DNA from: Clostridiales bacterium UBA6363
GTDB taxonomy: Bacteria > Bacillota > Clostridia > UBA1381
Reading direction: 5' to 3'
Length of the DNA: 21,248 nt
Assembly (NCBI GenBank): GCA_002438865.1
Contig: DJRJ01000025.1
Coordinates: 1 to 21,248, forward strand
Made by a program: the position numbers and the translations under genes. The notes beneath the pieces are model-generated. The model had not been told where the DNA came from, did not search any database, and saw only the letters and a program-made list of their open reading frames with translations. This document shows, in pieces, positions 8,311 to 17,092 of the stretch. The first letter of the stretch is position 1. Each line of letters starts with the position of its first letter.

Positions 8311-8670
8311 ATGATTAACAAAAAAGATACCAATGCTGCAAGAATTAAGCGTCATCAGCGAGTTAGAAAGAACATCTCCGGAACTGCGGAGAGACCTCGT
8401 CTGAACGTATACAGAAGTCTTAACAATATATATGCGCAGGTAATAGACGACGTAAAGGGTGTAACTCTTGTATCGGCGTCATCGCTCGACAAGGACTTTG
8501 AAGGCTACGGCGGAAACGTTGAAGCTGCAAAGGCAGTGGGCAAGGCAGTTGCCGAAAAGGCACTTGCCGCAGGAATTAAGGCTGTCGTATTCGACAGAGG
8601 CGGATATATATATCACGGCAGAGTTGCTGCTCTTGCAGAAGGCGCAAGAGAAGGCGGCTTAGAATTCTAA
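8311..8670 (+). CDS. rplR: 50S ribosomal protein L18
   Basis: L18 binds 5S rRNA and helps attach it to the central protuberance. The sequence has [20 protein letters not shown], the [12 protein letters not shown] core and the C-terminal [20 protein letters not shown]. Its 119 residues agree with the family. AAAGGAG is upstream, and rpsE follows after 19 bases. Confidence 0.98.
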   Translation: MINKKDTNAARIKRHQRVRKNISGTAERPRLNVYRSLNNIYAQVIDDVKGVTLVSASSLDKDFEGYGGNVEAAKAVGKAVAEKALAAGIKAVVFDRGGYIYHGRVAALAEGAREGGLEF

Positions 8671-8689
8671 GAGAAGGAGGACGAGTTAA

Positions 8690-9196
8690 GTGGCTGAAAG
8701 AATAGATGTAACAGCATTAGGCGAATTGGAAGAAAACGTTGTAGCAATCAATCGTGTTGCTAAGGTTGTAAAAGGCGGTAGAACTTTCAGATTCAGCACC
8801 TTGGTTGTAGTCGGTGACAGAAACGGTCATGTAGGCTTCGGTCAGGGAAAAGCAGCTGAAATACCCGACGCTATAAGAAAGGGTATTGAGGACGCAAAGA
8901 AGAATATGATAGAAGTTCCGTTAGTAGGCACAACAATTCCTCACGAGGTAGTTGGAATTCAGGGTGCCGGTAAGGTATTGCTCAAACCGGCTTCGGAAGG
9001 TACCGGTGTGCTTGCGGGCGGCGCTGCACGTGCCGTGCTTGAACTTGCAGGTATTCAGAATATCAGAGCAAAGAGCTTACGTTCAAACAACAAGAGAAAC
9101 GTTGTAAGTGCAACAATTCAGGGCTTATCAGAGTTAAAGCAGGCTGACGCTGTTGCAAAGCTTCGTGGCAAGACCGTTGACCAGATTGTAGGTTAA
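8690..9196 (+). CDS. rpsE: 30S ribosomal protein S5
   Basis: S5 contributes to decoding accuracy and to the mRNA-entry helicase with S3 and S4. The double-stranded RNA binding part (about residues 12-80) includes [20 protein letters not shown] and [15 protein letters not shown]; the C-terminal half holds [19 protein letters not shown]. The start codon is GTG, nine bases after AAGGAGG (8674-8680). Its 168 residues are normal. Confidence 0.98.
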   Translation: MAERIDVTALGELEENVVAINRVAKVVKGGRTFRFSTLVVVGDRNGHVGFGQGKAAEIPDAIRKGIEDAKKNMIEVPLVGTTIPHEVVGIQGAGKVLLKPASEGTGVLAGGAARAVLELAGIQNIRAKSLRSNNKRNVVSATIQGLSELKQADAVAKLRGKTVDQIVG

Positions 9197-9210
9197 GGAG
9201 GCAGATAAAC

Positions 9211-9390
9211 ATGGCTAAGCTTAAAATAACATTGGTAAGAAGCACAATCGGTAGAAAAAAAGATCAGATTGCTACCGTTGAAGCTTTAGGACTTAAAAAA
9301 ATCAGATCTGTTGTGGAACATGAAGATACACCGCAGATCAGAGGAATGATCAACAAGGTAAGTCACCTTGTTGAGGTATCGGAAAACTAA
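9211..9390 (+). CDS. rpmD: 50S ribosomal protein L30
   Basis: This small gene of 59 residues lies in the place expected between rpsE and rplO. It begins [19 protein letters not shown] and includes [11 protein letters not shown], the family signature, and [25 protein letters not shown] at 9194-9200 is in front of the ATG. L30 binds 23S rRNA on the outside of the large subunit and is absent from some bacteria, but here it is intact. Confidence 0.95.
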   Translation: MAKLKITLVRSTIGRKKDQIATVEALGLKKIRSVVEHEDTPQIRGMINKVSHLVEVSEN

Positions 9391-9411
9391 ATCAGATAAG
9401 GAGGTGCAGCA

Positions 9412-9852
9412 ATGAGATTGGAGGAACTTAAACCTGCTGAAGGCTCAAAGCATCGTTCAAAGATCGTTGGACGTGGTATCGGTTCAGGTACAGGCAAGAC
9501 TTCAGGTAAAGGTCATAAGGGTCAGAATGCCCGCAGCGGCGGCGGCGTAAGACCGGGCTTTGAAGGCGGTCAGATGCCGTTATACAGACGTCTGCCTAAG
9601 CGTGGCTTCACAAACATTTTCGCTAAGAAATATGTTTCAATAAATGTTGAAGATCTCAATAAATTTGACGACAATGCAGAAGTTACTGCAGAAACTCTTA
9701 TAGAAAAGGGTGTTATCAGCAAAGCTTATGACGGCGTCAAGATTTTAGGCAGAGGAGAAGTTACTAAAAAGGTAAACGTTAAGGTTGCCAAGTACAGTGC
9801 TTCCGCAAAAGAAAAGATAGAAAAGGCAGGCGGAAAGGCTGAGGTGATGTAA
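9412..9852 (+). CDS. rplO: 50S ribosomal protein L15
   Basis: L15 is an assembly protein with a long extension into 23S rRNA. The glycine-rich N-terminal part ([20 protein letters not shown]) and the [15 protein letters not shown] motif identify it. Its 146 residues are normal. AAGGAGG is upstream. The last codons carry GAGGTGAT (9841-9848), the ribosome binding site of secY, whose ATG follows two bases after the stop. Confidence 0.98.
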   Translation: MRLEELKPAEGSKHRSKIVGRGIGSGTGKTSGKGHKGQNARSGGGVRPGFEGGQMPLYRRLPKRGFTNIFAKKYVSINVEDLNKFDDNAEVTAETLIEKGVISKAYDGVKILGRGEVTKKVNVKVAKYSASAKEKIEKAGGKAEVM

Positions 9853-9854
9853 CT

Positions 9855-11189
9855 ATGTTCAGTACTTTCAGAAATGCGTGGAAAATCCCCGATTTAAGAC
9901 GCAGAATCCTGTTCACCATCATGATGCTTATCGTATTCAGATTTGGAGCGCATATTCCCGTTCCTTATCTGAGTCCGGACGCAATGAAAGCATTTTTGGG
10001 CGCAGGCGGAACAGACCTTTTCTCACTGTTTGATGTATTTACGGGCGGCGCTTTCTCGAATGCGACCGTTATGGCGATGGGTGTATCGCCGTACATCAAT
10101 GCGTCGATTATTATACAGCTTTTGACTGTAGCTATTCCGTCCCTCGAACGTCTTGCAAAAGAGGGCGTTGAGGGCAGAAAGAAAATCAACAAAATCACAA
10201 GATACCTCGGTATCGTGCTTGCATTTATTCAGGGCGCAGGCTTGTACGTTACATTGTACAATATGAGCGTAACGAATAATATCCAGGCAATCACAAACCC
10301 CGGTGTGCTGGCATTCTTCGTAATTGTACTTACATTTACTGCAGGTACGGCGTTTATCGTATGGCTCGGTGAACGTATTACGGAAAAGGGTCTCGGCAAC
10401 GGTGTTTCGCTTATCATCTTCGCCGGTATCGTTTCGAGAATACCGACAGCAGGTATAAGCATTTACAGACAGTTCTTAGCAACGGGTGTTACCGTTAAGG
10501 GTATTGCCATTTCGGCAGCTATCGTAATCATCGCAATTGCGGCTATCGCTTTTGTAGTATGGTTCTCGGATGCTGAAAGAAGAATCCCCGTTCAGTATGC
10601 AAAGCGTGTTGTGGGAAGAAAAATGTACGGTGGTCAGTCGACAAACATTCCTATAAAGATTGCGGCAGGCGGCGTTATGCCGATCATCTTCGCATCAAGT
10701 ATTATGGCTTTCCCGGCTACTATCGTAAGACTTGTAACCGGCGGAAATATGCCTGACACAAGCTCGCTCGGCGGTATACTTTTAGGCTGTCTGTCGGCAG
10801 GATACGGTCCCACATGGACTGAAATCGTTTATGCGGTTGTATACTTCCTGCTCATAATATTCTTCACATACTTCTATTCGACAATTCAGTTCAATCCGAT
10901 TGAAATATCGAATAATATTAAGAAGAACGGCGGATTTATACCGGGTATCAGACCGGGTAAGCCGACAAGCGATTTTATAGCAAAAGTAACTTCAAGACTC
11001 AATCTTATCGGCGCTATATTCCTCGGAATTATAGCTATACTGCCTGTAGTTGTGGGCGGATTGTTCAATATGCCGGGTCTCCAGCTGGGCGGTACATCGC
11101 TGCTCATTATGGAAGGCGTTGCGCTTGAAACGATAAGACAGATTGAATCACAGATGGTAATGCGTCATTACCACGGATTCCTTGAATAA
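9855..11189 (+). CDS. secY: Preprotein translocase subunit SecY
   Basis: SecY is the channel of the Sec translocon in the cytoplasmic membrane. The 444 residues are consistent with ten membrane helices. Conserved pieces include RILFTIMMLIVFRFGAHIPV at helix 1, the plug-region segment DLFSLFDVFTGGAF, SPYINASIIIQLLTVAIP in helix 2 and GLGNGVSLIIFAGIVSRIP in helix 4. The cytoplasmic loops with PVQYAKRVVGRKMYGG and NGGFIPGIRPGKPT are sites for SecA and ribosome contact. The start is coupled to rplO. Like most Firmicutes, it is followed by adk and map. Confidence 0.98.
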   Translation: MFSTFRNAWKIPDLRRRILFTIMMLIVFRFGAHIPVPYLSPDAMKAFLGAGGTDLFSLFDVFTGGAFSNATVMAMGVSPYINASIIIQLLTVAIPSLERLAKEGVEGRKKINKITRYLGIVLAFIQGAGLYVTLYNMSVTNNIQAITNPGVLAFFVIVLTFTAGTAFIVWLGERITEKGLGNGVSLIIFAGIVSRIPTAGISIYRQFLATGVTVKGIAISAAIVIIAIAAIAFVVWFSDAERRIPVQYAKRVVGRKMYGGQSTNIPIKIAAGGVMPIIFASSIMAFPATIVRLVTGGNMPDTSSLGGILLGCLSAGYGPTWTEIVYAVVYFLLIIFFTYFYSTIQFNPIEISNNIKKNGGFIPGIRPGKPTSDFIAKVTSRLNLIGAIFLGIIAILPVVVGGLFNMPGLQLGGTSLLIMEGVALETIRQIESQMVMRHYHGFLE

Positions 11190-11210
11190 TTGCAGGAAAG
11201 GCGGAACAAT

Positions 11211-11849
11211 ATGAATTTAGTATTAATGGGCCCTCCGGGTGCCGGCAAGGGTACTCAGGGCGAAATCTTAGCAAAGAAGCTCGGCGTTGATACAATATCG
11301 ACGGGAGTAATGCTCAGAACCGCCATCAAGGAACAGACTGAGGTAGGCAAGCTTGCCGAAAAGTATATAAACGACGGTAAGCTTGTTCCCGACGACGTTA
11401 TTGTTTCTATAGTAAAAGAACGTTTAAGTCAGCCTGACTGTGCAAAGGGATTTATCCTCGACGGATTTCCCCGTACCACGGCACAGGCAGAGGCTTTGAC
11501 GGAATCAGGCGTAAAAATTGATAAAGTGCTTTCGCTTGAAGTTGACGATGAAGCGATTGTCGAAAGACTTTCATCAAGACGTGAATGTTCAAAATGCGGA
11601 GCGCCTTACAGCACAATTTTCAATAAGCCTGAAACAGAAGGTAAATGTGATAAATGCGGAGGAGATTTAATTCAGCGTGCTGACGATAATCCCGAAACCA
11701 TTAAAAACAGACTTCACGTTTACCATGAGCAGACAGAACCGATAAAGGCGTATTATGCAAAGCTTAATCTCCTCGTTACGGCGAAGGGTGAAGAAGAACT
11801 GGCAGATACGACAAAGAACGTTATGACTGCTCTGGGACTTGAGGAGTAG
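11211..11849 (+). CDS. adk: Adenylate kinase, zinc-lid form
   Basis: The enzyme interconverts ATP plus AMP and two ADP in the cytoplasm. The P-loop GPPGAGKGT is at residues 7-15, the AMP-site DGFPRT at 84-89, and the LID contains Cys126, Cys129, Cys146 and Cys149, the zinc-binding set typical of Gram-positive bacteria. ATG 11211 gives 212 residues starting MNLVLMGPPGAG, as in the family. The frame is open seven codons further up, but these precede the AGGAAAGG ribosome binding site. map follows after six bases. Confidence 0.98.
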   Translation: MNLVLMGPPGAGKGTQGEILAKKLGVDTISTGVMLRTAIKEQTEVGKLAEKYINDGKLVPDDVIVSIVKERLSQPDCAKGFILDGFPRTTAQAEALTESGVKIDKVLSLEVDDEAIVERLSSRRECSKCGAPYSTIFNKPETEGKCDKCGGDLIQRADDNPETIKNRLHVYHEQTEPIKAYYAKLNLLVTAKGEEELADTTKNVMTALGLEE

Positions 11850-11855
11850 ATTTGA

Positions 11856-12602
11856 ATGATTACCATTAAATCGGCTAAACAAGTTGAAAAGATGAGAGAA
11901 TCGTGCAAGCTTACAAAAGAGTGCCTTGAGCTTCTGGAAAAGAATATAAAGCCGGGAGTGAATACAAAGCATCTTGATAAGATTGCATATGATTTCTATA
12001 AATCTAAGGGTGCAACACCCAATTTCCTTCATTACGAGGGTTATCCGGCTACTATCTGCGCATCGGTAAACGATGAGGTGGTACACGGTATCCCGAATAA
12101 GCACTGCGTGCTTAAAGAGGGCGATATAATAAGCATCGACCTCGGCTGTATCCTTGACGGGTGGCATTCAGACGCCGCAAGGACTTTCGGAGTCGGCAAG
12201 ATAAGTGCGGAAGCACAGAAGCTTATCGACGTAACGCAGCAGAGCTTTTTTGAGGGAATAAAGTATTTAAAGCACGGTGCCAAGTTAGGTGATGTTTCAT
12301 CAGCGATCCAGAAGTACGTTGAAGATCACGGCTTCGGGGTTGTGCGTGACCTTGTGGGGCACGGAATAGGCAGGGAAATGCACGAGGATCCGAGCGTTCC
12401 GAATTTCGGAAAGGCGGGTCACGGTGTAAAGCTTGCGGCAGGAATGGCGCTTGCGATAGAGCCTATGGTAACGGCAGGCGATTATCACGTATGCATACTT
12501 GATGATGACTGGACTGTGGTTACCAATGATGGAAGTTTAGCGGCTCATTACGAAAACACCGTCATTGTAACAAAAGACGGCTGTGAAATATTAACGCTTT
12601 AA
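11856..12602 (+). CDS. map: Methionine aminopeptidase, type I
   Basis: The enzyme removes the initiator methionine from new proteins. The five metal ligands are all present: Asp95, Asp106, His169, Glu202 and Glu233, in ISIDLG, HSDAART, GHGIGREMHEDP, LAIEPMV and HYENTV. The histidine in VVHGIP (residue 77) is the substrate-binding one. Its 248 residues match the family, with no N-terminal zinc-finger extension. The ribosome binding site GAGGAG (11841-11846) is the end of adk, so the pair is tightly coupled. Confidence 0.98.
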   Translation: MITIKSAKQVEKMRESCKLTKECLELLEKNIKPGVNTKHLDKIAYDFYKSKGATPNFLHYEGYPATICASVNDEVVHGIPNKHCVLKEGDIISIDLGCILDGWHSDAARTFGVGKISAEAQKLIDVTQQSFFEGIKYLKHGAKLGDVSSAIQKYVEDHGFGVVRDLVGHGIGREMHEDPSVPNFGKAGHGVKLAAGMALAIEPMVTAGDYHVCILDDDWTVVTNDGSLAAHYENTVIVTKDGCEILTL

Positions 12603-12613
12603 TGAGGTGTGAT

Positions 12614-12877
12614 ATGGAAGTAAAAACAGGGTCGGAGGTGCGCTCCATAGCAGGGCGTGACAAAGGCGGTTTATTTATCGTAATGTCTGTGGATAACGGC
12701 TATGCATATCTTGCAGACGGCGATTTGCACAGAGCAGACCGCCCGAAGAAGAAGAAGCTCAAGCATATTCAGGCGTCGGGAAAGATTTCGGAGTTTATAC
12801 AGAATAAGCTGGAATCGGGACAGAAAGTCACAAACGCCGAATTGCGAAAAGCATTAGCGGAAATGGTTCTTAGGTAA
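12614..12877 (+). CDS. KOW-domain RNA-binding protein (L14e/L6e/L27e-like)
   Basis: An 87-residue basic protein lies between map and infA, where many Firmicutes carry an L14e/L6e/L27e-like KOW protein. The N-terminal EVKTGSEVRSIAGRDKGGLF has the KOW pattern, followed by DGDLHRADRPKKKKLKH and a helical C-terminus. A link to the ribosome is inferred from location and fold; its precise role is not well established. ATG 12614 has GAGGTG just in front. An ATG at 12602, overlapping the map stop, would add four residues and has no site of its own. Confidence 0.88.
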   Translation: MEVKTGSEVRSIAGRDKGGLFIVMSVDNGYAYLADGDLHRADRPKKKKLKHIQASGKISEFIQNKLESGQKVTNAELRKALAEMVLR

Positions 12878-12912
12878 AAACAAACCTCACGGTTTGATAT
12901 TAGGAGGAAATA

Positions 12913-13264
<352 letters not shown>

Positions 13265-13303
13265 GCCGGTATATTACAGGTCTTTAGTACAATCAGGTTA
13301 TGA

Positions 13304-13330
13304 CTTGTTTCGGGCAATGCCCGTTACAAG
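13304..13330 (+). other. Hairpin in the L36-S13 gap
   Basis: The 130-base gap before rpsM holds a symmetrical hairpin: CTTGT (13304-13308) pairs with ACAAG (13326-13330) and CGGGC (13311-13315) with GCCCG (13319-13323), separated by a TT/TT internal loop and closed by a 3-base loop AAT. No T run follows directly. A TATAAT at 13333-13338 lacks a -35 at a useful distance. It may be a processing, stability or regulatory element at the head of the alpha genes. Confidence 0.55.
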
Positions 13331-13394
13331 CTTATAATATCAACACACTATAAAAAAATTTTTGATGATATCTTTAACGGAGGTGTAGAAAAGT

Positions 13395-13763
13395 ATGGCA
13401 AGAATAGCAGGTGTTGACTTACCAAAAGATAAGAGAGTCGAAGTTGGTCTTACCTATATTTATGGTATTGGTCTTAAAAGTTCACAAAAAATTCTCGCTA
13501 AGAACGGAATTAATCCCGACACAAGAGTAAAGGATCTTTCCGAAGCTGAGGTTAACAAGCTCAGAGAAACAATTGACGCTGAATTCACAGTTGAAGGTGA
13601 TTTGAGACGTCAGATAGCACTCGACATCAAGAGATTGATGGAAATCGGATGCTACAGGGGCATCAGACACAGAAAGGGTCTCCCCGTAAGAGGACAGAAC
13701 ACTAAGAACAATGCAAGAACCCGCAAGGGCCCTGCAAAGACAATAGCAGGAAAGAAGAAATAA
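13395..13763 (+). CDS. rpsM: 30S ribosomal protein S13
   Basis: S13 is in the 30S head, bridges to the large subunit and touches P-site tRNA with its tail. The 122 residues start [20 protein letters not shown], contain the helix-two-turn-helix [19 protein letters not shown] and end with the [20 protein letters not shown] sequence and a basic tail. ACGGAGGTG precedes the ATG. It is first after the 130-base gap. Confidence 0.98.
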   Translation: MARIAGVDLPKDKRVEVGLTYIYGIGLKSSQKILAKNGINPDTRVKDLSEAEVNKLRETIDAEFTVEGDLRRQIALDIKRLMEIGCYRGIRHRKGLPVRGQNTKNNARTRKGPAKTIAGKKK

Positions 13764-13779
13764 AGGAGGGACTAAGCTA

Positions 13780-14178
13780 ATGGCAAAGGTAGCAAAGAAA
13801 ACTACACGTACACGTCGTCGTGATAGAAAAAATGTAGAAAAAGGCGCAGCTCATATTCGCTCAACCTTTAACAATACGATAGTTACAATAACAGATACAG
13901 CCGGAAACGCAATTTCCTGGGCAAGTGCCGGGGGCTTAGGCTTCAGAGGTTCAAGAAAGAGCACACCGTTCGCAGCACAGTCGGCAGCAGAAACAGCCGC
14001 AAAAGCAGCAATGGAACACGGTATGAAAACTGTTGAGGTTTATGTAAAAGGACCGGGTGCCGGTCGTGAAGCAGCAATCCGTGCTTTGCAGGCAACAGGT
14101 CTTGACGTTACAATGATTAAGGACGTAACGCCTATTCCTCATAACGGATGCAGACCTCCTAAGAGAAGAAGAGTCTGA
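13780..14178 (+). CDS. rpsK: 30S ribosomal protein S11
   Basis: S11 is in the 30S platform near the mRNA exit and the E site. Its 132 residues show [18 protein letters not shown], the [20 protein letters not shown] motif, [17 protein letters not shown] and the terminal [20 protein letters not shown] is upstream. Gene order rpsM-rpsK-rpsD-rpoA-rplQ is standard. Confidence 0.98.
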   Translation: MAKVAKKTTRTRRRDRKNVEKGAAHIRSTFNNTIVTITDTAGNAISWASAGGLGFRGSRKSTPFAAQSAAETAAKAAMEHGMKTVEVYVKGPGAGREAAIRALQATGLDVTMIKDVTPIPHNGCRPPKRRRV

Positions 14179-14210
14179 TTTGTAATTATTAGTAAAGGAG
14201 GAAAAAGAGT

Positions 14211-14804
14211 ATGGCAAGAAATATACAGCCGGTATTAAAGAGATGCAGAACGTTAGGCATTGAACCGGGAGTTATGGGTATAGACAAGAGTTCAAACAAG
14301 AACCCGAAGCAGTCAAGAAAGAAGCAGTCGGAATATGGCTTACAGCTTAACGAAAAGCAGAAGGTTAAGTTCATATACGGTATACTTGAAAAGCAGTTCA
14401 GACATTACTATGTTCTGGCTACAAAGAAGAACGGCGTAACGGGCGAAATGCTTTTACAGCTTCTCGAATCAAGACTGGACAACGTTGTTTACAGACTCGG
14501 TCTCGCTAACACAAGACGTGAAGCAAGACAGATCGTAAATCACGGTCATATAACCGTAAACGGTTCAAAGGTTGACATTCCGTCATACCTGGTAAAACCG
14601 GGCGACGTAATCGCTGTAAGAGAAAAGAGCAAAAATTCTGTAAGAATTAAGGAAATCGTTGAGACAAATGCGAAAAGAGTAATTCCCGCTTGGCTTGATA
14701 TGAACAGAGATACTCTGACAGGAAAAGTATTAAGACTTTCCGAAAGAGAAGATATCGATTATGATGTTGAAGAACATCTCATCGTCGAGTTGTACTCGAA
14801 ATAA
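14211..14804 (+). CDS. rpsD: 30S ribosomal protein S4, zinc-free form
   Basis: S4 starts 30S assembly with S7 and acts in mRNA helicase activity and fidelity. The S4 RNA-binding domain (about residues 85-150, with [20 protein letters not shown] and [18 protein letters not shown]) is clear. The N-terminal part has only one cysteine (Cys12), so it lacks the zinc site found in many S4 proteins. Its 197 residues are near the usual 200. In Bacillus, rpsD is outside the alpha operon and autoregulated; here it sits between rpsK and rpoA, as in many clostridia. A short stem TCGAGT/ACTCGA lies at its end (14785-14799). Confidence 0.98.
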   Translation: MARNIQPVLKRCRTLGIEPGVMGIDKSSNKNPKQSRKKQSEYGLQLNEKQKVKFIYGILEKQFRHYYVLATKKNGVTGEMLLQLLESRLDNVVYRLGLANTRREARQIVNHGHITVNGSKVDIPSYLVKPGDVIAVREKSKNSVRIKEIVETNAKRVIPAWLDMNRDTLTGKVLRLSEREDIDYDVEEHLIVELYSK

Positions 14805-14849
14805 TCACATGTTACCCTCGGTAAGTGGATATAAAGAAATGTTTGCAGC

Positions 14850-14877
14850 AGCTGCCGTTTAAGTACAGCGGCAAGCT
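14850..14877 (+). other. Hairpin upstream of rpoA
   Basis: In the 98-base gap between rpsD and rpoA, AGCTGCCG (14850-14857) pairs with CGGCA-GCT (14869-14877, one bulged A at 14874), eight pairs around an 11-base loop. It stands nine bases before the AAGGAGGG of rpoA. No T run follows. It could adjust the level of rpoA relative to the ribosomal genes. Confidence 0.45.
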
Positions 14878-14902
14878 CATTTTAAGAAGGAGGGTTCTCT
14901 GA

Positions 14903-15853
14903 ATGATAGAAATGGAAAAGCCGAATATAGAATGCGTTGAATTATCCGAGGACGGAAGATACGGTAAGTTTGTCGTATCTCCCCTGGAGCGTGGCTACGG
15001 AACAACACTCGGAAACTCATTGCGCAGAATATTACTTTCATCATTACCCGGTGCTGCGGCTACTTCAATAAAGATTGAAGGCGTACAGCACGAATTTTCA
15101 ACAGTACCCGGAGTTACGGAAGACGTTGCGGAAATTATTTTAAATATTAAGAAAATGGCAATAAAGCTTCACGGCGACAGTCCCAAGACTGTTTACATCG
15201 AAGCAAAGGGCGCACAGGAAATCACCGCAGGTGACATAAAGTGCGACAGCGATGTTGAGATATTCAATCCCGACCTCCACATTGCAACTCTTAATGACGA
15301 AGCAAGACTGTATGTTGAAATAACCCTTTCAAAGGGCAGAGGATACGTAAGCGCAGAAAAGAATAAGCAGGAAATGCAGCCTGCTATCGGCGTTATCCCC
15401 GTGGATTCGATATACACGCCCGTAACGAAGGTTAATTACACGGTTGAAAACACTCGTGTCGGTCAGTACACGGATCGTGAGGAATTGACAGTCGAATTAT
15501 GGACAAACGGAACAATCAAGCCGGACGAAGCTGTTTCGCTGGCTGCAAAGATTATGAATGACCTTTTGAGATTGTTCGTAGACCTTTCGGATGATGCAAA
15601 GAATACGGAAATTATCGTAGAGAAGGAAGAAACCAAGAAAGAAAAAGTTCTGGAAATGACAATAGAAGAACTTGACTTATCGGTTCGTTCGTATAACTGC
15701 TTAAAGCGTGCGGGAATCAACACTGTTGAGGATCTTACAAACAAATCAGAGGAGGATATGATGAAAGTCAGAAACCTCGGAAGAAAGTCGCTTGAAGAAG
15801 TTATAAACAAGCTTAAGGGTTTGGGTCTATTCCTTAAAAAAGAAGAAGAGTAA
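14903..15853 (+). CDS. rpoA: DNA-directed RNA polymerase subunit alpha
   Basis: Alpha dimerises to nucleate RNA polymerase assembly, and its C-terminal domain binds UP elements and activators. The N-terminal domain has [20 protein letters not shown] and the beta-contact region [16 protein letters not shown]; the C-terminal domain (about residues 245-316) has [20 protein letters not shown] and [15 protein letters not shown]. Its 316 residues match Firmicute alpha. AAGGAGGG precedes the ATG. A long acidic and lysine-rich linker around residue 235-250 connects the domains. Confidence 0.99.
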   Translation: MIEMEKPNIECVELSEDGRYGKFVVSPLERGYGTTLGNSLRRILLSSLPGAAATSIKIEGVQHEFSTVPGVTEDVAEIILNIKKMAIKLHGDSPKTVYIEAKGAQEITAGDIKCDSDVEIFNPDLHIATLNDEARLYVEITLSKGRGYVSAEKNKQEMQPAIGVIPVDSIYTPVTKVNYTVENTRVGQYTDREELTVELWTNGTIKPDEAVSLAAKIMNDLLRLFVDLSDDAKNTEIIVEKEETKKEKVLEMTIEELDLSVRSYNCLKRAGINTVEDLTNKSEEDMMKVRNLGRKSLEEVINKLKGLGLFLKKEEE

Positions 15854-15868
15854 TAGGAGGTACTGGAT

Positions 15869-16213
15869 ATGCCGGGAACAAGAAAGTTAAATCTTCCTAC
15901 CGACCAGAGAAAAGCTCTTTTAAGAGGCTTAGTAACCAATTTTCTCAAAACAGGTAAGATAGAAACAACTATAACAAGAGCAAAAGAAACACAGAGTATG
16001 GCTGAAAAGATGATAACTCTTGGCAAGAAAAATACTCTTGCAGCCCGCCGTCAGGCACTCGCATTCATAAACGAAGAAGACGTAGTTAAAAAGCTTTTTG
16101 ACGAAATCGCTCCGAAGTATGCGGAAAGAAACGGCGGTTACACAAGAATACATCAGCTCGGACCCCGCCGTGGGGACGCAGCCGAAATGGCAATCTTGTC
16201 GCTTGTAGACTAA
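15869..16213 (+). CDS. rplQ: 50S ribosomal protein L17
   Basis: L17 lies near the tunnel exit. The 114 residues are the Firmicute-size form: [20 protein letters not shown] at the start, [19 protein letters not shown] in the middle and [20 protein letters not shown] at the end. ATAGGAGG precedes it, 15 bases after rpoA. It is the last gene of the supercluster and is followed at once by a strong terminator. Confidence 0.98.
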   Translation: MPGTRKLNLPTDQRKALLRGLVTNFLKTGKIETTITRAKETQSMAEKMITLGKKNTLAARRQALAFINEEDVVKKLFDEIAPKYAERNGGYTRIHQLGPRRGDAAEMAILSLVD

Positions 16214-16217
16214 TTTT

Positions 16218-16246
16218 AAAAAGAGCCGATATTCGGCTCTTTTTTT
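16218..16246 (+). terminator. Intrinsic terminator of the ribosomal supercluster
   Basis: A perfect 12-bp stem, AAAAAGAGCCGA (16218-16229) with TCGGCTCTTTTT (16233-16244), and a 3-base loop are followed by further T to 16246. The A run on the other side would let it also act in the reverse direction. It sits four bases after the rplQ stop. Confidence 0.95.
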
Positions 16247-16376
16247 CGTGTGTAAAATTATTTTAATGTATTTGCTTATGTTCTTGACCCGTTCCCCCAA
16301 AATATAAATAAGGTGAGGTGCAGACGTTGCTCCATTATGATTTACAAAAATTAATTGCCTAAAAAACGCACAGGTA

Positions 16377-16405
16377 TTGACAACCGTAAAATTTTGTACT
16401 ATAAT
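16377..16405 (+). promoter_or_regulatory. Consensus promoter of the TetR gene
   Basis: TTGACA (16377-16382) and TATAAT (16400-16405) match consensus perfectly with the ideal 17-base spacer. The start of transcription would be near 16412, inside the palindrome at 16410-16427. No other equally good promoter is seen before the accessory genes that follow. Confidence 0.9.
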
Positions 16406-16409
16406 ATCA

Positions 16410-16427
16410 CTAACGAACATTAGTTAG
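16410..16427 (+). promoter_or_regulatory. Probable TetR operator overlapping the transcription start
   Basis: An imperfect 18-base inverted repeat: CTAAC (16410-16414) and GTTAG (16423-16427), with AA and TT also matched inside, 14 of 18 positions symmetric. It begins five bases after the -10. Size and position are what is expected of a TetR-family repressor blocking its own promoter (inference). Confidence 0.7.
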
Positions 16428-16438
16428 CGGAGGTGCTT

Positions 16439-17092
16439 ATGAAACAGGAAGATACAAAACAAAAAATTCTTGATAAGGCGCTTGAATTGTTCTCGTCAAA
16501 GGGATACGATTCCGTAAGCGTGGGTGAAATTGCAAAAGCGGTGGGGATTAAAGCGCCCTCGCTGTATAATCATTATCCGAGCAAACAGGCGATTTTTGAC
16601 GCTATTTTTGAAAACACTGCCCTGCAATACGAAAAATACACGGACGGAATTGATATTCACGTGCAGGATGCAAAAATGGACGTGGGCGTGTTTTCCGATA
16701 TTGCGGAGGAATTTCTCATTCAAAAGGTACGGCAGATTTTCCTGTATTCCCTGCATAATGAAACAATCAGCCGTTTCCGCCGTATGATGACGATTGAGCA
16801 GTTCCGCACACCGCAGATTTCAAAGCTTTATTCGGAAAGATATGTTGACCGTATGGTCGAATACCATGCCGGGATTTTCAGAAAGCTTATCGAAAACGGC
16901 GAAATCAGAAACGAAAATCCCGAAACGCTTGCGGTAATGTACGTTTCGCCCGTTATTATACTGCTTGGCGTGTGTGACCGTCAGCCCGAACGGGAGGAGG
17001 AGTGCCTTAAAAAGCTTGATGAGCATATAAGGCTGTTTTATCGGACATTTAATACCTTGGTGCGGTGTGAGGAGGAACGGAGATTAATATGA
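16439..17092 (+). CDS. TetR/AcrR-family transcriptional regulator
   Basis: The 217-residue protein has an N-terminal helix-turn-helix domain (about residues 5-55) with ILDKALELFSSKGYDSVSVG, IAKAVGIKAPSLYNHYPSKQ and IFDAIF, the classic TetR pattern. The rest is an all-helical ligand and dimer domain whose ligand cannot be read from sequence. ATG 16439 is preferred to GTG 16433, which would overlap the GGAGG ribosome binding site. A consensus promoter and palindrome lie directly upstream, so autoregulation is likely. Its stop overlaps the next start by four bases (ATGA), making the membrane protein the probable co-regulated partner. Confidence 0.93.
   Translation: MKQEDTKQKILDKALELFSSKGYDSVSVGEIAKAVGIKAPSLYNHYPSKQAIFDAIFENTALQYEKYTDGIDIHVQDAKMDVGVFSDIAEEFLIQKVRQIFLYSLHNETISRFRRMMTIEQFRTPQISKLYSERYVDRMVEYHAGIFRKLIENGEIRNENPETLAVMYVSPVIILLGVCDRQPEREEECLKKLDEHIRLFYRTFNTLVRCEEERRLI

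Noticed and set aside
13333..13338. TATAAT before rpsM as an internal promoter
   Set aside because: Bases at the proper -35 distance fall in the GC-rich hairpin and do not resemble TTGACA.
15463..16026. 187-codon reverse frame over rpoA and rplQ
   Set aside because: A serine-rich mirror frame of highly expressed genes, with no upstream signals on that strand.
16284..16308. TTGACC and TATAAA as a second promoter before the TetR gene
   Set aside because: The spacer is 13 bases. The site at 16377-16405 is perfect and nearer the gene.
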